In this document: piece after piece, positions 28,209 to 36,856 of the stretch
Layout: every line of letters begins with the position of its first letter
Position numbering within the stretch: the first letter of the stretch is position 1
Source: Chloroflexota bacterium
GTDB lineage: Bacteria > Chloroflexota > Dehalococcoidia > Lucifugimonadales > Lucifugimonadaceae
Length of the DNA stretch: 51,189 bases
NCBI GenBank assembly: GCA_009838175.1
Contig: VXSB01000002.1
Span: 1 to 51,189, forward strand
Reading direction: 5' to 3'
The notes under the pieces: model-generated
Seen by the model: the letters and a program-made list of their open reading frames with translations, nothing else
What the model was told of the DNA's origin: nothing
Databases searched by the model: none
Program-made: the position numbers and the translations under genes

Positions 28209-29057
28209 ATGACCACCAGTAACTTCGGCATCATCGGATATCCGTTAGGGCACACTCTGTCGCCCGTTTTCCAGAACGCCGCGCTCGAACGCCACGGGAT
28301 CGATGAGTTGTTCGAAGCTTGGCCGACACATCCCGACGACCTCGCCGCAAAAGTCGAATCATTCCGGGCGGACGGCTTCCTAGCCAGTTGCGTCACGCTG
28401 CCGCACAAACAGGCGGTGATACCGATGATCGACGACCTCGCTGACACCGCAATTGCCGTTGGCGCCGTCAACTGGATCATCAACAACAACGGACATCTGA
28501 CTGGCCACAATACCGACTCGCCAGGATTTCTACGAGCCCTAACCGAACTCGGTGAGTTCGATCCCGCCGGAAAAACTGCGCTCGTCTTTGGCGCTGGCGG
28601 CGCCGCACGAGCAATCGTTCATGCGCTCAAAACCGCAGGTGTCGCGTCGATGACCATTGCAAACCGCACCGTCGCGCGAGCCGAGGAACTCGCAGATGAC
28701 TTCTCAGACGACACGCTGAACATTAATTCATGCGGTCTCGATGCCGATGACCTGAATGACATCTCATTGGCGTCCGATCTCTTGGTAAATACCTCATCGA
28801 TGGGAATGGATGGGGGACCCGCACCCGATGCGACTCCGGTAACCGCCGACGCCATATCCCCTGATGCAGTGGCCTACGACGCCGTCTATGCTCCCCCAAT
28901 GACCCCGTTCCTCAATGAGGTCGAGAAAGCCGGAGCCAAATCGCTCCGTGGCTTCACCATGCTCCTGCTTCAAGGCGCGGTCGGCTTCGAGTTGGCTACA
29001 GGCAAACCGGCCCCAGTCGACGAAATGTTCGAAGCAGTGAGACGAGCTACTTCCTGA
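28209..29057 (+). CDS. aroE: Shikimate dehydrogenase
   Basis: 282 residues. Reduces 3-dehydroshikimate to shikimate with NADPH. Substrate motifs GYPLGHTLSPVFQNAAL and CVTLPHKQ (catalytic Lys), NTDSPG, then the Rossmann loop VFGAGGAARAIVHALK and NRTVARAEEL for NADP. The C-terminal FTMLLLQGAVGFELATG is typical. Its TGA shares the last A with the ATG of aroC (TGATG), showing translational coupling. First gene of an aroE-C-K-B operon. The 206 bases upstream hold no obvious riboswitch. Confidence 0.96.
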   Translation: MTTSNFGIIGYPLGHTLSPVFQNAALERHGIDELFEAWPTHPDDLAAKVESFRADGFLASCVTLPHKQAVIPMIDDLADTAIAVGAVNWIINNNGHLTGHNTDSPGFLRALTELGEFDPAGKTALVFGAGGAARAIVHALKTAGVASMTIANRTVARAEELADDFSDDTLNINSCGLDADDLNDISLASDLLVNTSSMGMDGGPAPDATPVTADAISPDAVAYDAVYAPPMTPFLNEVEKAGAKSLRGFTMLLLQGAVGFELATGKPAPVDEMFEAVRRATS

Positions 29058-30247
29058 TGACCCGCTTTAGATACCTCACCGCAGGCGAATCCCACGGCCC
29101 CGGACTGACCGTGATAGTGGAGGGCGTACCCTCTGGACTCCCCATCGACGAGGACTACGTCGAGGAGCAGATGGCACGCCGCCAAAAGGGCTACGGCTCC
29201 GGCGGTCGCATGAAGATCGAGAAGGACCGCGCCGTCATCCGCGGTGGTGTCCGCCACGGCAAGGCGCTGGGCTCACCCGTCGCAATGTGGATCGAGAACA
29301 AAGACTTCGCTAACTGGACGGACGCGATGTCCGTCGCCGACGTAGGCGACGATGTAGACAAAAAGACGCATACCCGCATCGTTCCAGGCCACGCGGACTT
29401 CCCCGGCGCGCTCAAATACTTGCATCACGACGTCCGAAACGTGCTCGAACGCGCCTCCGCCCGTGAAACCGCTGCCCGGGTTGCCGCATCGACCGTCGCT
29501 CGCCGAATCCTTGAACAGTTCGACATCGACATCCGTTCCCATGTCATCAGCTGCGGACCCGAAAAATCGCCAATCATCGACCCGTCTGAAATCGACTGGG
29601 ATACCGTCGAAGCCTCCGAAGTCCGGGCTTGGAACGCCGACGCTGACGAACGATACCGCGCTGCGATCGACACTGCCAAGAAGGAACGCACCACCATCGG
29701 CGGCGTGATGGAGATCATCGCCTTTGGTGTGCCGGTCGGGCTAGGTAGCCACGTCATGTGGGATCGCAAACTCGACGGTCGCCTCGCTCAAGCCATGACC
29801 AGCATCAACGCCGTCAAGGGCGTTGAGATCGGATATGGCTTCGACAATACTGCTCGATGGGGTAGGGACGTGCACGACGTTATAGTGCCAGATCCCTCCG
29901 ATCCTCGGCGATTCCGCCAGCTGACCAACCACGCCGGTGGCATCGAAGGTGGGATGTCCAACGGTAACCCGGTCGTAGTACACGTCGCCGTAAAGCCCAT
30001 CGCCACTATGACCCGACCGTTGCCCAGCATCGACATCAACACCGGCGAGGTCATCGAAGCCGCGTACAACCGTTCCGACATCTGTCAGATCGCCCGCGCC
30101 TGCCCGATCGGTGAAGCGATGATGGCGCTGGTCCTTGCCGATGCTTTCCTAGAGAAGTTCGGAGGCGATTCCATCGCCGAGACCCGTCGAAACTACGACT
30201 CCTACATCGCCTCCCACCAAGAGTTCGGCGTCGGTGTAGTTGCTTAG
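29057..30247 (+). CDS. aroC: Chorismate synthase
   Basis: 396 residues. Last shikimate pathway step, EPSP to chorismate, needing reduced FMN. GESHGPGLTVIVEGVPSGLPI, RRQKGYGSGGRMKIE, HADFPGALKY, RASARETAARVAAS and GGIEGGMSNGNPVVVHVAVKPI are all present. Length is typical of the longer actinobacterial-type form. Overlaps aroE by one base and aroK by a few bases. Confidence 0.97.
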   Translation: MTRFRYLTAGESHGPGLTVIVEGVPSGLPIDEDYVEEQMARRQKGYGSGGRMKIEKDRAVIRGGVRHGKALGSPVAMWIENKDFANWTDAMSVADVGDDVDKKTHTRIVPGHADFPGALKYLHHDVRNVLERASARETAARVAASTVARRILEQFDIDIRSHVISCGPEKSPIIDPSEIDWDTVEASEVRAWNADADERYRAAIDTAKKERTTIGGVMEIIAFGVPVGLGSHVMWDRKLDGRLAQAMTSINAVKGVEIGYGFDNTARWGRDVHDVIVPDPSDPRRFRQLTNHAGGIEGGMSNGNPVVVHVAVKPIATMTRPLPSIDINTGEVIEAAYNRSDICQIARACPIGEAMMALVLADAFLEKFGGDSIAETRRNYDSYIASHQEFGVGVVA

Positions 30248-30818
30248 GGTGAAACCGAACGGCAACATCTACCTCATCGGGTTCTCCGGCACTGGAAAGT
30301 CGCTCAGCGGAATCAGGGCGGCAGAACTGCTCAAACTCCCATTCGTCGATATGGACGACCTGATCGAGTACCGCACAAAAAAGTCGATACCCGAGATCTT
30401 CGAGGACGACGGCGAGGATGAGTTCCGCAAGATCGAAACCGACATCCTGCGTGAACTGTCTGAGAAGTCCAGTCGCGTCGTCTCCACTGGCGGTGGTGTT
30501 CCCGTTCGAGAACTCAACCGTCAAATTATGCGGAACAGCGGGGTCATCATACATTTGACGGCAACTCCGGAAACGATTCATAAAAGGCTCACCACGAGAC
30601 AAACCAGAAACCGGACACTGCGTCCTCTTCTGGGCGATGACGCTCCAGAGCAACGGATCGCCAATCTGTTGACTGAACGAACCGAGGCATATTCGTGCGC
30701 TGACCGATCCATAGACACCGAAGGACTGTCCCATCGCCAAGTCGCCGCCGCTATTGAAAACGTCTGGCAAGAGTTGTCATCTCGGTCTGAATCCAGTCAG
30801 GTCAACTCCGATGTTTAA
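30240..30818 (+). CDS. aroK: Shikimate kinase
   Basis: 192 residues from a TTG at 30240; a GTG at 30249 would give 189 and avoids most of the overlap with aroC. Phosphorylates shikimate with ATP. P-loop GFSGTGKS, substrate DMDDLIEY, RKIE, TGGGVPVRE and the lid with RPLLGDD are visible. The 3' end overlaps aroB. Confidence 0.95.
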   Translation: MLRVKPNGNIYLIGFSGTGKSLSGIRAAELLKLPFVDMDDLIEYRTKKSIPEIFEDDGEDEFRKIETDILRELSEKSSRVVSTGGGVPVRELNRQIMRNSGVIIHLTATPETIHKRLTTRQTRNRTLRPLLGDDAPEQRIANLLTERTEAYSCADRSIDTEGLSHRQVAAAIENVWQELSSRSESSQVNSDV

Positions 30819-31929
30819 CTACAACCCGGGCGCCCAAGAACCAGCCGCAACTGTCAAAACCTCTCAGGGCGACTACCGCGTCATGGTCTCGCGCGGCGCC
30901 ATCGAAGCTATCGGGCCAGAGATGCGCCAAGCCGGTGTCAACGGCAGGGCGTTCCTCATTGCCGACTATGCGATGTTCCCGTTGCTCGTCCGACGCGCAC
31001 ACGAAGCCCTCGAACGTGGCGGATACGAAACTCACGCGCTTATCCTCGAACTCGGTGAAGAGGCCAAGACCATCGCGACCGCAACCAAGGTCTACGAGTG
31101 GCTCGCCGAGCAGCGCGCCGAGCGCACCGACTGCGTCGTTTCCATGGGTGGTGGTGTGACTTCAGACTTGGTCGGTTTCGCCGCCGCGACTTGGCTCCGC
31201 GGCGTACCAGTTGTACACGTTCCGACATCCCTCGCCGCCATGGTCGATGCCTCTATCGGAGGCAAGGCCGCCGTCAACCTGCCTATCGGCAAAAACCTCG
31301 TCGGTGCTTTCAAACAACCGCGCCTAGTCATTCACGACATCGACTTCCTCGACACTCTCCCACGCCGCGAACTAGCTGCCGGCTGGGCCGAAGCAGTAAA
31401 ACATGCCCTCATCCTCGACGATGACCTGTTGAACACCTTCGAAACTCATGCTGAAGATCTTGCAGCACTCTCAGGCGATCTCGTCGAACCCGTCATCCGA
31501 CGCTCGGTCGAGATCAAAGCCGAGATCGTGTCAGCCGATGAATTCGAGACCGGCAACGACCGCGTCTTGCTCAACTACGGTCACACAATAGGCCACGCCA
31601 TCGAAGCCGTAACTGAATACGGAACCTACCTCCACGGTGAAGCTGTCAGCATTGGCATGATGGTTGCCGCCGGCATATCCCAACGTCAAGGCCTAATATC
31701 CGAAGAGTTGGTAGACCGCCAGAGGACCCTCCTCAAACGCTTCGAACTCCCAGTCGTATTGAGCGACGTCGATCCTGACACATTGCTCGAAGCGACAACC
31801 TCCGATAAAAAATCCCGCGGCGGCAAAATCCGCTGGGTCCTTTTACGAGGTCCCGGCCGCGCCACCACGAGCCGCGATGTCTCAACGAAGGTAGTTCGAG
31901 CCGCCCTAAACGACGTGTTGGTTAGCTAG
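30811..31929 (+). CDS. aroB: 3-dehydroquinate synthase
   Basis: About 372 residues from the ATG at 30811, which overlaps the aroK stop by eight bases; the frame is open back to 30754, but homology begins only after 30811. Converts DAHP to 3-dehydroquinate using NAD and a divalent metal. GGGVTSDLVGFAAATWLRGV, VPTSLAAMVDASIGGKAAVN, the metal-ligand Glu in GWAEAVKHAL, NYGHTIGHAIE and HGEAVSIGM are present. Its stop is directly next to the stop of the convergent MoaD gene. Confidence 0.97.
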   Translation: MFNYNPGAQEPAATVKTSQGDYRVMVSRGAIEAIGPEMRQAGVNGRAFLIADYAMFPLLVRRAHEALERGGYETHALILELGEEAKTIATATKVYEWLAEQRAERTDCVVSMGGGVTSDLVGFAAATWLRGVPVVHVPTSLAAMVDASIGGKAAVNLPIGKNLVGAFKQPRLVIHDIDFLDTLPRRELAAGWAEAVKHALILDDDLLNTFETHAEDLAALSGDLVEPVIRRSVEIKAEIVSADEFETGNDRVLLNYGHTIGHAIEAVTEYGTYLHGEAVSIGMMVAAGISQRQGLISEELVDRQRTLLKRFELPVVLSDVDPDTLLEATTSDKKSRGGKIRWVLLRGPGRATTSRDVSTKVVRAALNDVLVS

Positions 31930-32205
31930 TTAACCGCCGGCAACCGCGGGCACGATGCTGACTTCATCCCCATCCGACAACCCTGTGTCGGTCCCGTCAA
32001 GATACCGAATATCCTCGCCATTGACATAGATATTGACGAAGTGACGAAGCTCCCCCGAGTCGTCGCACAACCGAGCCTTAATCCCAGGGAACGACCCGTC
32101 CAATGATTCGATCATCGCCGATACATCGCCACCATCGGCACTTACCGTAGACTGCTGGTCGGTCAGCCGTCGCAACGGCGTCGGTATCTTAACTGAAACT
32201 GCCAT
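31930..32205 (-). CDS. MoaD/ThiS-family sulfur-carrier protein
   Basis: 91 residues from the ATG at 32205 (the frame is open to 32229). Beta-grasp fold with conserved [30 protein letters not shown], ending in the Gly-Gly tail that is adenylated and thiocarboxylated. MoaD serves molybdopterin, ThiS serves thiamin, and other members serve cysteine or methionine synthesis. Placed between aroB and thrC; MoaD-like genes beside thrC occur in other bacteria, so a role in amino-acid sulfur transfer is as likely as in molybdopterin. The window does contain two Mo enzymes. Confidence 0.85.
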   Translation of the reverse strand: MAVSVKIPTPLRRLTDQQSTVSADGGDVSAMIESLDGSFPGIKARLCDDSGELRHFVNIYVNGEDIRYLDGTDTGLSDGDEVSIVPAVAGG

Positions 32206-32340
32206 TATGTCTGTTACTCCGTCAATCACCGCCGCAACGCACGGCGTTCTGGTTCGCTTCCCGATGCTGAGAACCGATTCTAGACGATGAGCATCGACAA
32301 TCGCACCGAGCCGGATCCAGCGAGAATAGTCAGACCATGT

Positions 32341-32436
32341 CTAGGCGGGGTCTTTTTCCGACGTCCACTCCACTAGGAGCCAGATGAGACCTGCCACGAA
32401 GAAAGCGACGACAATCGCTATCAGAACTGGGATCAT
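32341..32436 (-). CDS. 31-residue single-TM peptide
   Basis: ATG at 32436 opens a 31-codon frame ending in TAG at 32341. It encodes a hydrophobic stretch (IPVLIAIVVAFFVAGLIWLL) followed by VEWTSEKDPA, the form of a small inner-membrane peptide. An AAGG site lies seven bases before the start, with GGAG further upstream. It sits between thrC and MoaD on their strand. Too small for most gene finders. Function unknown; it may only be a chance frame, but the hydrophobic core and ribosome site argue for it. Confidence 0.55.
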   Translation of the reverse strand: MIPVLIAIVVAFFVAGLIWLLVEWTSEKDPA

Positions 32437-32540
32437 GTTGCTGCCTTAACTCCTCGAAGATGTTGCTATGTCGCTTGCGTCAACGCCTAGGTTGCATATA
32501 TGAAGCGCTTGGATGCGTGACTGAATCCCATAATACCCTT

Positions 32541-33767
32541 CTACGCCACCGCGCCCATAATCATTTCGTCGAATGATCTGACGTCCGCGTCGATCGTAGT
32601 CACCCGAATCGCATCCTCGACCGCATCCATAGTCTTCAGTCCGCTACCGGTGATCAACGCCACCGTCTCCTCATCCCGAGCTATTGCACCGCTCTCTGCC
32701 AACTGCTTCAGCGCCGAAATCACGACACCGCCAGCCGTTTCTGCGAAAATGCCTTCCGTCTCCGCCAGCAATCGAATCCCCGCGGCAACATCCTCCTCTG
32801 GCACGATGCAGCCCTTGCCGCCCGATTCCGTTGTGACCTTTGCCGAGTAGTAGCCGTCCGCAGGGTTGCCGATGGCTAGAGACTTAGCGATCGTGTCTGG
32901 TACCACGGGACGCGGGTGCGTCTGACCCTCTTGGACGGCAGTAGCGACAGGGGAGCACCCCTCAGCCTGCGCAACGTGCATTGATGTTGGAGTCTCATCG
33001 ATCAATCCCAGATCCGTAAACTCGCGCAAACCCTTCCATACCTTCGTCAGAAGTGAACCAGAAGCAACCGGCACGATAATGTGCCGAGGTGCGCGCCAAC
33101 CCAGCTGCTCCGCAACCTCAAATCCCAACGACTTGCTGCCCTCAGAGTAGTACGGACGCATATTCACGTTTACAAACGCCCATCGGCGCTCATCCGCAAG
33201 CTCGCTACACAGCCGGTTGACATCATCGTAGTTTCCCCGAACCAAAATTACCGATCCGAAGATCGCCGCCATGTTGATCTTTGCCCGTTCCAGATCGTGC
33301 GGCACGAACACCATCGTGTTTAACCGTGCCTTTCGACCATGCGCCGCTGTTGCACCAGCCAAGTTACCCGTCGACGGGCACGCCAAAGTGTCGAACCCGA
33401 ACTCGACAGTCTTAGTCGCCGCAACCGAGACCACGCGGTCTTTGAACGAGTGTGTCGGATTCGCCGTGTCGTTCTTTATCCAGAGATTGTCCAGACCCAG
33501 AACCTCGCCGAGGTTATCTGCCTTAATCAGCGGTGTCAGACCTGCGCCGATGTCAACCGCATTAGAGGCGTCTGCGGGGAGCAGATCTCCATACCGCCAA
33601 AGAGTGGCCGGCCCGCGCTCAATCGACTCGCGGCTGATCGAACGACTCACCGCGTCGTAGTCGTAGGAGACTTCCAGCGGCCCGAAGCAGAAATCGCAGA
33701 CGTAGAGCGGCTCGATAGGGTAGTCAGTGCCGCATTCCTTGCAGCGGAGACCGTTTACGTGTGGCAC
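32541..33767 (-). CDS. thrC: Threonine synthase
   Basis: 408 residues. PLP-dependent conversion of O-phosphohomoserine to threonine. N-terminal zinc-ribbon-like LRCKECGTDYPIEPLYVCDFCFG, then PLP Lys in NPTHSFKDRVVS, and the SSGN-like LACPSTGNLAGATAAHG. C-terminal VALITGSGLKTMDA. Upstream (33768-33983) lies a leader with a GGTT/AACC stem but no riboswitch I can name. Confidence 0.95.
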   Translation of the reverse strand: MPHVNGLRCKECGTDYPIEPLYVCDFCFGPLEVSYDYDAVSRSISRESIERGPATLWRYGDLLPADASNAVDIGAGLTPLIKADNLGEVLGLDNLWIKNDTANPTHSFKDRVVSVAATKTVEFGFDTLACPSTGNLAGATAAHGRKARLNTMVFVPHDLERAKINMAAIFGSVILVRGNYDDVNRLCSELADERRWAFVNVNMRPYYSEGSKSLGFEVAEQLGWRAPRHIIVPVASGSLLTKVWKGLREFTDLGLIDETPTSMHVAQAEGCSPVATAVQEGQTHPRPVVPDTIAKSLAIGNPADGYYSAKVTTESGGKGCIVPEEDVAAGIRLLAETEGIFAETAGGVVISALKQLAESGAIARDEETVALITGSGLKTMDAVEDAIRVTTIDADVRSFDEMIMGAVA

Positions 33768-33975
33768 GGGTGTCGTTCCTCAATTGTGCGCTGATGCCTG
33801 TCATATCACCTGCGCATGGGAACCTTTGTGAGGTTAAACCCGTGCCGGGAGTGACAGCAGCAGCTTTGTGATCCTAAGCTCGCTGATTCACCGACTGTTC
33901 TGACCGCCACATTGGGATCGGCGCACCAGAACAAGGTATCGACTCAATCTTATCTGTGAATAGGGCAGTGAGTCA

Positions 33976-33982
33976 ATTTCCC
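33976..33982. repeat. Left 7-bp target-site duplication
   Basis: ATTTCCC directly outside the left terminal repeat, identical to 35314-35320. Confidence 0.7.
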
Positions 33983-33983
33983 G

Positions 33984-34004
33984 GGCGATTATGCCTTTTA
34001 CACA
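33984..34004 (+). repeat. Left terminal inverted repeat (21 bp)
   Basis: Starts GGCGATTATGCC and ends TTTTACACA; the exact complement lies at 35293-35313. Confidence 0.8.
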
Positions 34005-34026
34005 TCTAACGCCTTCATCACCATGA

Positions 34027-34251
34027 TCAAGGTTGTTTGAGAACGACGTGACGAGACAGTTTGACACCGTAGTTCAATTCGACTCCCAGTTCTTTGCCGG
34101 TCGCGTCAGATGCGAGTTTGCTTAGGTTCATTCCTTCGAGTTGATCGGCGTGACGGATGCCGAACAGTTGAATGCTCAGCATCTTTTCACCGTGCGGCGC
34201 GTTCTCATAGGCTTCTCTGAGCATCTGGATCGCTTGATGTTCGGTGATCAT
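34027..34251 (-). CDS. Small HTH-like protein
   Basis: 74 residues: AIQMLREAYENAPHGEKMLSIQLFGIRHADQL then LSKLASDATGKELGVELNYGVKLSRHVVL. It resembles small HTH-like proteins found next to restriction or nuclease genes; this is recognition by pattern and not certain. It lies 22 bases inside the left terminal repeat and points outwards, away from the HNH gene. It may regulate the unit. Confidence 0.6.
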   Translation of the reverse strand: MITEHQAIQMLREAYENAPHGEKMLSIQLFGIRHADQLEGMNLSKLASDATGKELGVELNYGVKLSRHVVLKQP

Positions 34252-34507
34252 GTAGTCGTAGATCCTCCTAGGGTCTTCGGAACGTTTCGCGCGTTAAACC
34301 GGCGATCAACTCCATTCGGAATTAGCGAGAGTGGGATGGCAACGAATAGTACCGACAGTCTAACGGCACGGTCCATGGTAGTAGAACCCGCGCAACCACA
34401 ATGAATCCTATCATCGAGCATAGATATCTCAGTATCCGTACTAAGGTTCTTTACGACTGTTGTCAGTGCTAAAATCCGGCGTGTCGACAAAAGTATGAAC
34501 GGAGAGA

Positions 34508-35266
34508 ATGGTGAACGAAACGGATCAGCGCGAAACCGAATCAATGGACGATGAATTGTACGGCAAGCGCCGAGATGACTCGAAGATCACCTTCTTAGGT
34601 TATGTGTTGATCGTAGTCCAAGCGATTTGGGTTGCTGTGCGATGGACATCGCTGAAAGTCTTGGACATCAGTCTGTGGCTGATCCTCAGTTTTACGGAGA
34701 ATCAGAGAGCGGTTCGCCCCACCATACGTGTGACTTTCTCCAAAGACCAGCGTGCGGCGATTGCCCGAAGCCAGAGATATAAGTGCATGTATTGCGGCGT
34801 GAGGTTGACATCCGACAATCTCCAGATCGATCACATGGACCCGGTCTCCAGGGGTGGTTCGAACGACGATGGGAACTTGCAGGCGCTGTGTCGCAGATGC
34901 AACATCCGCAAGGGCAACCACACCGACGACGAGTTCCGAGAACGGTATTGGGACTTGATAGGCGGTGTCAAGCGACCGCCGCCACAGACGATTCCTCAGT
35001 CCTACTTCGACGAAATCATGCGTTCGACGGACGCACACGAAGGTGTACAAGAAGCCAACCGCAACCGACACGCGACGCCGAAGCAAAGAGTCGAACGCGC
35101 ATTGCCGATACCGCTGTTGGCATGGCCCGTTGTATTTTTGTTGATAGGCGCGTACATGTTCGAATCGTTTGCAGTTCAAGTCACAATGTTCGGCATCGTG
35201 TTCGGGATCGCATTTGCAGCAGGGTTGTGGTTCAGGGCGCGACACATCGGCATTTTCGAAGAGTGA
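34508..35266 (+). CDS. Membrane-anchored HNH endonuclease-like protein
   Basis: 252 residues. A hydrophobic N-terminal region (about 28-62) and a C-terminal pair of helices (about 201-242) flank a typical HNH domain at 88-140: zinc Cys93/Cys96 in YKCMYCG, catalytic Asp-His at 108-109 in LQIDHMDPVSRGG, and CRRCNIRKGN with Cys128/Cys131. HNH domains nick DNA in restriction, homing and phage functions. Membrane anchoring is rare for them and hints at action on incoming DNA. The gene ends 27 bases inside the right terminal repeat. GGAGAG precedes the ATG. Confidence 0.85.
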   Translation: MVNETDQRETESMDDELYGKRRDDSKITFLGYVLIVVQAIWVAVRWTSLKVLDISLWLILSFTENQRAVRPTIRVTFSKDQRAAIARSQRYKCMYCGVRLTSDNLQIDHMDPVSRGGSNDDGNLQALCRRCNIRKGNHTDDEFRERYWDLIGGVKRPPPQTIPQSYFDEIMRSTDAHEGVQEANRNRHATPKQRVERALPIPLLAWPVVFLLIGAYMFESFAVQVTMFGIVFGIAFAAGLWFRARHIGIFEE

Positions 35267-35292
35267 TCGGCTGACACCTGTCGGATGTTGGG

Positions 35293-35313
35293 TGTGTAAA
35301 AGGCATAATCGCC
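35293..35313 (-). repeat. Right terminal inverted repeat (21 bp)
   Basis: Exact complement of 33984-34004, ending CATAATCGCC just before the second target duplication. Confidence 0.8.
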
Positions 35314-35320
35314 ATTTCCC
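35314..35320. repeat. Right 7-bp target-site duplication
   Basis: ATTTCCC, identical to 33976-33982. Confidence 0.7.
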
Positions 35321-35330
35321 CTACAGACAT

Positions 35331-35843
35331 CTAACCAACCGCCGGATAAAACTCCGCATGTTCCCCCATCGTCGGATGGTTACGCTTGGGTATCAGCACC
35401 GTCCGCCGCACCGATAAGATCCGCTCATTCCGCTGGTTGTACCCGAAACAGTCCAGCTGAACGACGCCGCGATCACCCTTCGACGTCTCCCATTTGTCAA
35501 GAACATGCGCCTCCGAGTAGATAGTGTCGCCATGAAACGTCGGCCCCTCGTGTGTGACCTTCTCATACTCCAACGCCGCAATCGCACGACCTGACACGCT
35601 CGGAACGCACTGACCAATCACGATCGCGAACACCAAGATGCCATTCACCAGGCATTTCCGATGCTCAGTATGCTCAGCGGCGTAGTTCGCATCTATATGG
35701 ATCGGATTCTGGTTCTGCGTCAACAACGAAAACCATGTGTCGTCCGCCTCCGAGATCGTACGCCCCGGCCAGTTCCGATAAACGTCCCCAACCTCAAAAT
35801 CCTCGAAAAACCGCCCAAATGCTTGCGTACCGTTATCGCTCAT
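35331..35843 (-). CDS. MaoC-family dehydratase (mesaconyl-CoA hydratase-like)
   Basis: 170 residues of the hot-dog fold. The hydratase motif is QNQNPIHIDANYAAEHTEHRKCLVNG with catalytic Asn/His. Family members hydrate enoyl-CoA or mesaconyl-CoA thioesters. It lies 46 bases after the end of a CitE-like CoA-ester lyase on the same strand, the pairing of mesaconyl-CoA hydratase with (cit)ramalyl/malyl-CoA lyase known from Chloroflexus and glyoxylate assimilation. Specific substrate unproven. Confidence 0.85.
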   Translation of the reverse strand: MSDNGTQAFGRFFEDFEVGDVYRNWPGRTISEADDTWFSLLTQNQNPIHIDANYAAEHTEHRKCLVNGILVFAIVIGQCVPSVSGRAIAALEYEKVTHEGPTFHGDTIYSEAHVLDKWETSKGDRGVVQLDCFGYNQRNERILSVRRTVLIPKRNHPTMGEHAEFYPAVG

Positions 35844-35889
35844 GTCGATTCTCCTAACTATTGCGCTGAATACATTGTCTTACGTTCAA

Positions 35890-36822
35890 TCAATCATCGA
35901 GATCAATGTTCGCCCGCGCCAACACGTTGCGTGCCCGCGCCACAACCGGCGCATCCACCATCTCACCGTCCAGAGAAACACTCCCACGTCCCTCCAGTTC
36001 TGCGACGCGCGCGACTTCGAGCACTCGTCGAGCTCGCTCGATCTCCGCATCCGTAGGCGAAAAAATCTCCTCAATCACCTCGACCTGAGCTGGATGGATC
36101 GCAAACTTGCCGCTGTATCCCAACCGCCGAGCCAAACCCGCCTCACTCCTAAGCCCGTCAGGATCGCGGAACTTCACATACGGCGTGTCCAGCGCCTGAA
36201 CATCCGCCGCACGCGCCGCCACCGCCACCGTCGACCGCGCGTAAAGCAACGACGCCTCGCCATACTCATCGACAGTCCCCATGTTCCCACCTTCGACATC
36301 AACTGCACGGCTGATTCCCATATCCGCGCTGTAGTCCTCAGCGCCAAAAGCAACCCATCTAACGCGCTCCGACGCGTTACAGATCTCAAACGCGTTCACA
36401 ATCGCGCTAGCCCTCTCCAACCAAGGCAATATCCCAACCGTCCCAACCTTAATCCCCCGATCCACTTCCAACTCCGACAACATCCCATCAACCAACGCAA
36501 TATCCCCGGCCGACCTAACCTTACCGATGCTGATACCAACAATGTGCCGACCAACCACCGCCTCCAAATCGCCCTCTGTCAACCCCGTTTCCAGCGAATT
36601 AACCCGCGGCACTACAGCCTTCCCCAACTCAAACAAATAGGGCAGTGCCTCACCCGTAATCGCCCTCGCCTCTTCTTTGTTCGCCGTCGGTACCGAGTCC
36701 TCCATGTCCGGAATGTAGGCCGAAGGCGAATACCGTCCCGCCTTGCCCAACATGTCTCGACGATTGCCCGGTATGAACAGCGGGCATCGCAAATCGATAT
36801 GCGAGAATTGTGCGGGTGGCAT
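35890..36822 (-). CDS. HpcH/HpaI-type CoA-ester lyase (CitE-like)
   Basis: 310 residues. Splits malyl-CoA, citramalyl-CoA or similar into acetyl-CoA and an oxo acid with Mg2+. RCPLFIPGNRRDML, DMEDSVPTANKEEAR, RVNSLETG, GAEDYSADMGIS (metal Asp) and FAIHPAQVEVI are all present. Upstream gene of the MaoC protein. Divergent from 36857 with only 34 bases between starts, so their promoters overlap. Confidence 0.92.
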   Translation of the reverse strand: MPPAQFSHIDLRCPLFIPGNRRDMLGKAGRYSPSAYIPDMEDSVPTANKEEARAITGEALPYLFELGKAVVPRVNSLETGLTEGDLEAVVGRHIVGISIGKVRSAGDIALVDGMLSELEVDRGIKVGTVGILPWLERASAIVNAFEICNASERVRWVAFGAEDYSADMGISRAVDVEGGNMGTVDEYGEASLLYARSTVAVAARAADVQALDTPYVKFRDPDGLRSEAGLARRLGYSGKFAIHPAQVEVIEEIFSPTDAEIERARRVLEVARVAELEGRGSVSLDGEMVDAPVVARARNVLARANIDLDD

Positions 36823-36856
36823 CTAGGACTCCTGAAGGGATAGTTTAGAACTACGG

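Larger units (their letters stand above)
33983..35313. mobile_element. Transposon-like unit with terminal inverted repeats, HNH and HTH-like cargo
   Basis: A 21-bp perfect inverted repeat bounds this 1331-base stretch: GGCGATTATGCC... at 33984-34004 and its exact complement at 35293-35313. Similarity continues inward imperfectly for some ten bases. Outside both ends lies the same ATTTCCC. This is the signature of insertion by a cut-and-paste or copy mechanism. No DDE or serine transposase is encoded; the two genes inside are a 74-residue HTH-like protein and a membrane HNH protein. It may be a non-autonomous element moved by a transposase elsewhere. Confidence 0.7.

Noticed and set aside
33768-33975. 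Possible riboswitch in the thrC leader
   Set aside because: A GGTT/AACC stem is visible but no SAM, T-box, cobalamin or other conserved core could be matched.
33984-35313. Reading the two 21-bp inverted repeats as simple terminators
   Set aside because: Neither copy folds into a strong hairpin on its own, and the identical ATTTCCC on both outer sides fits transposition better.
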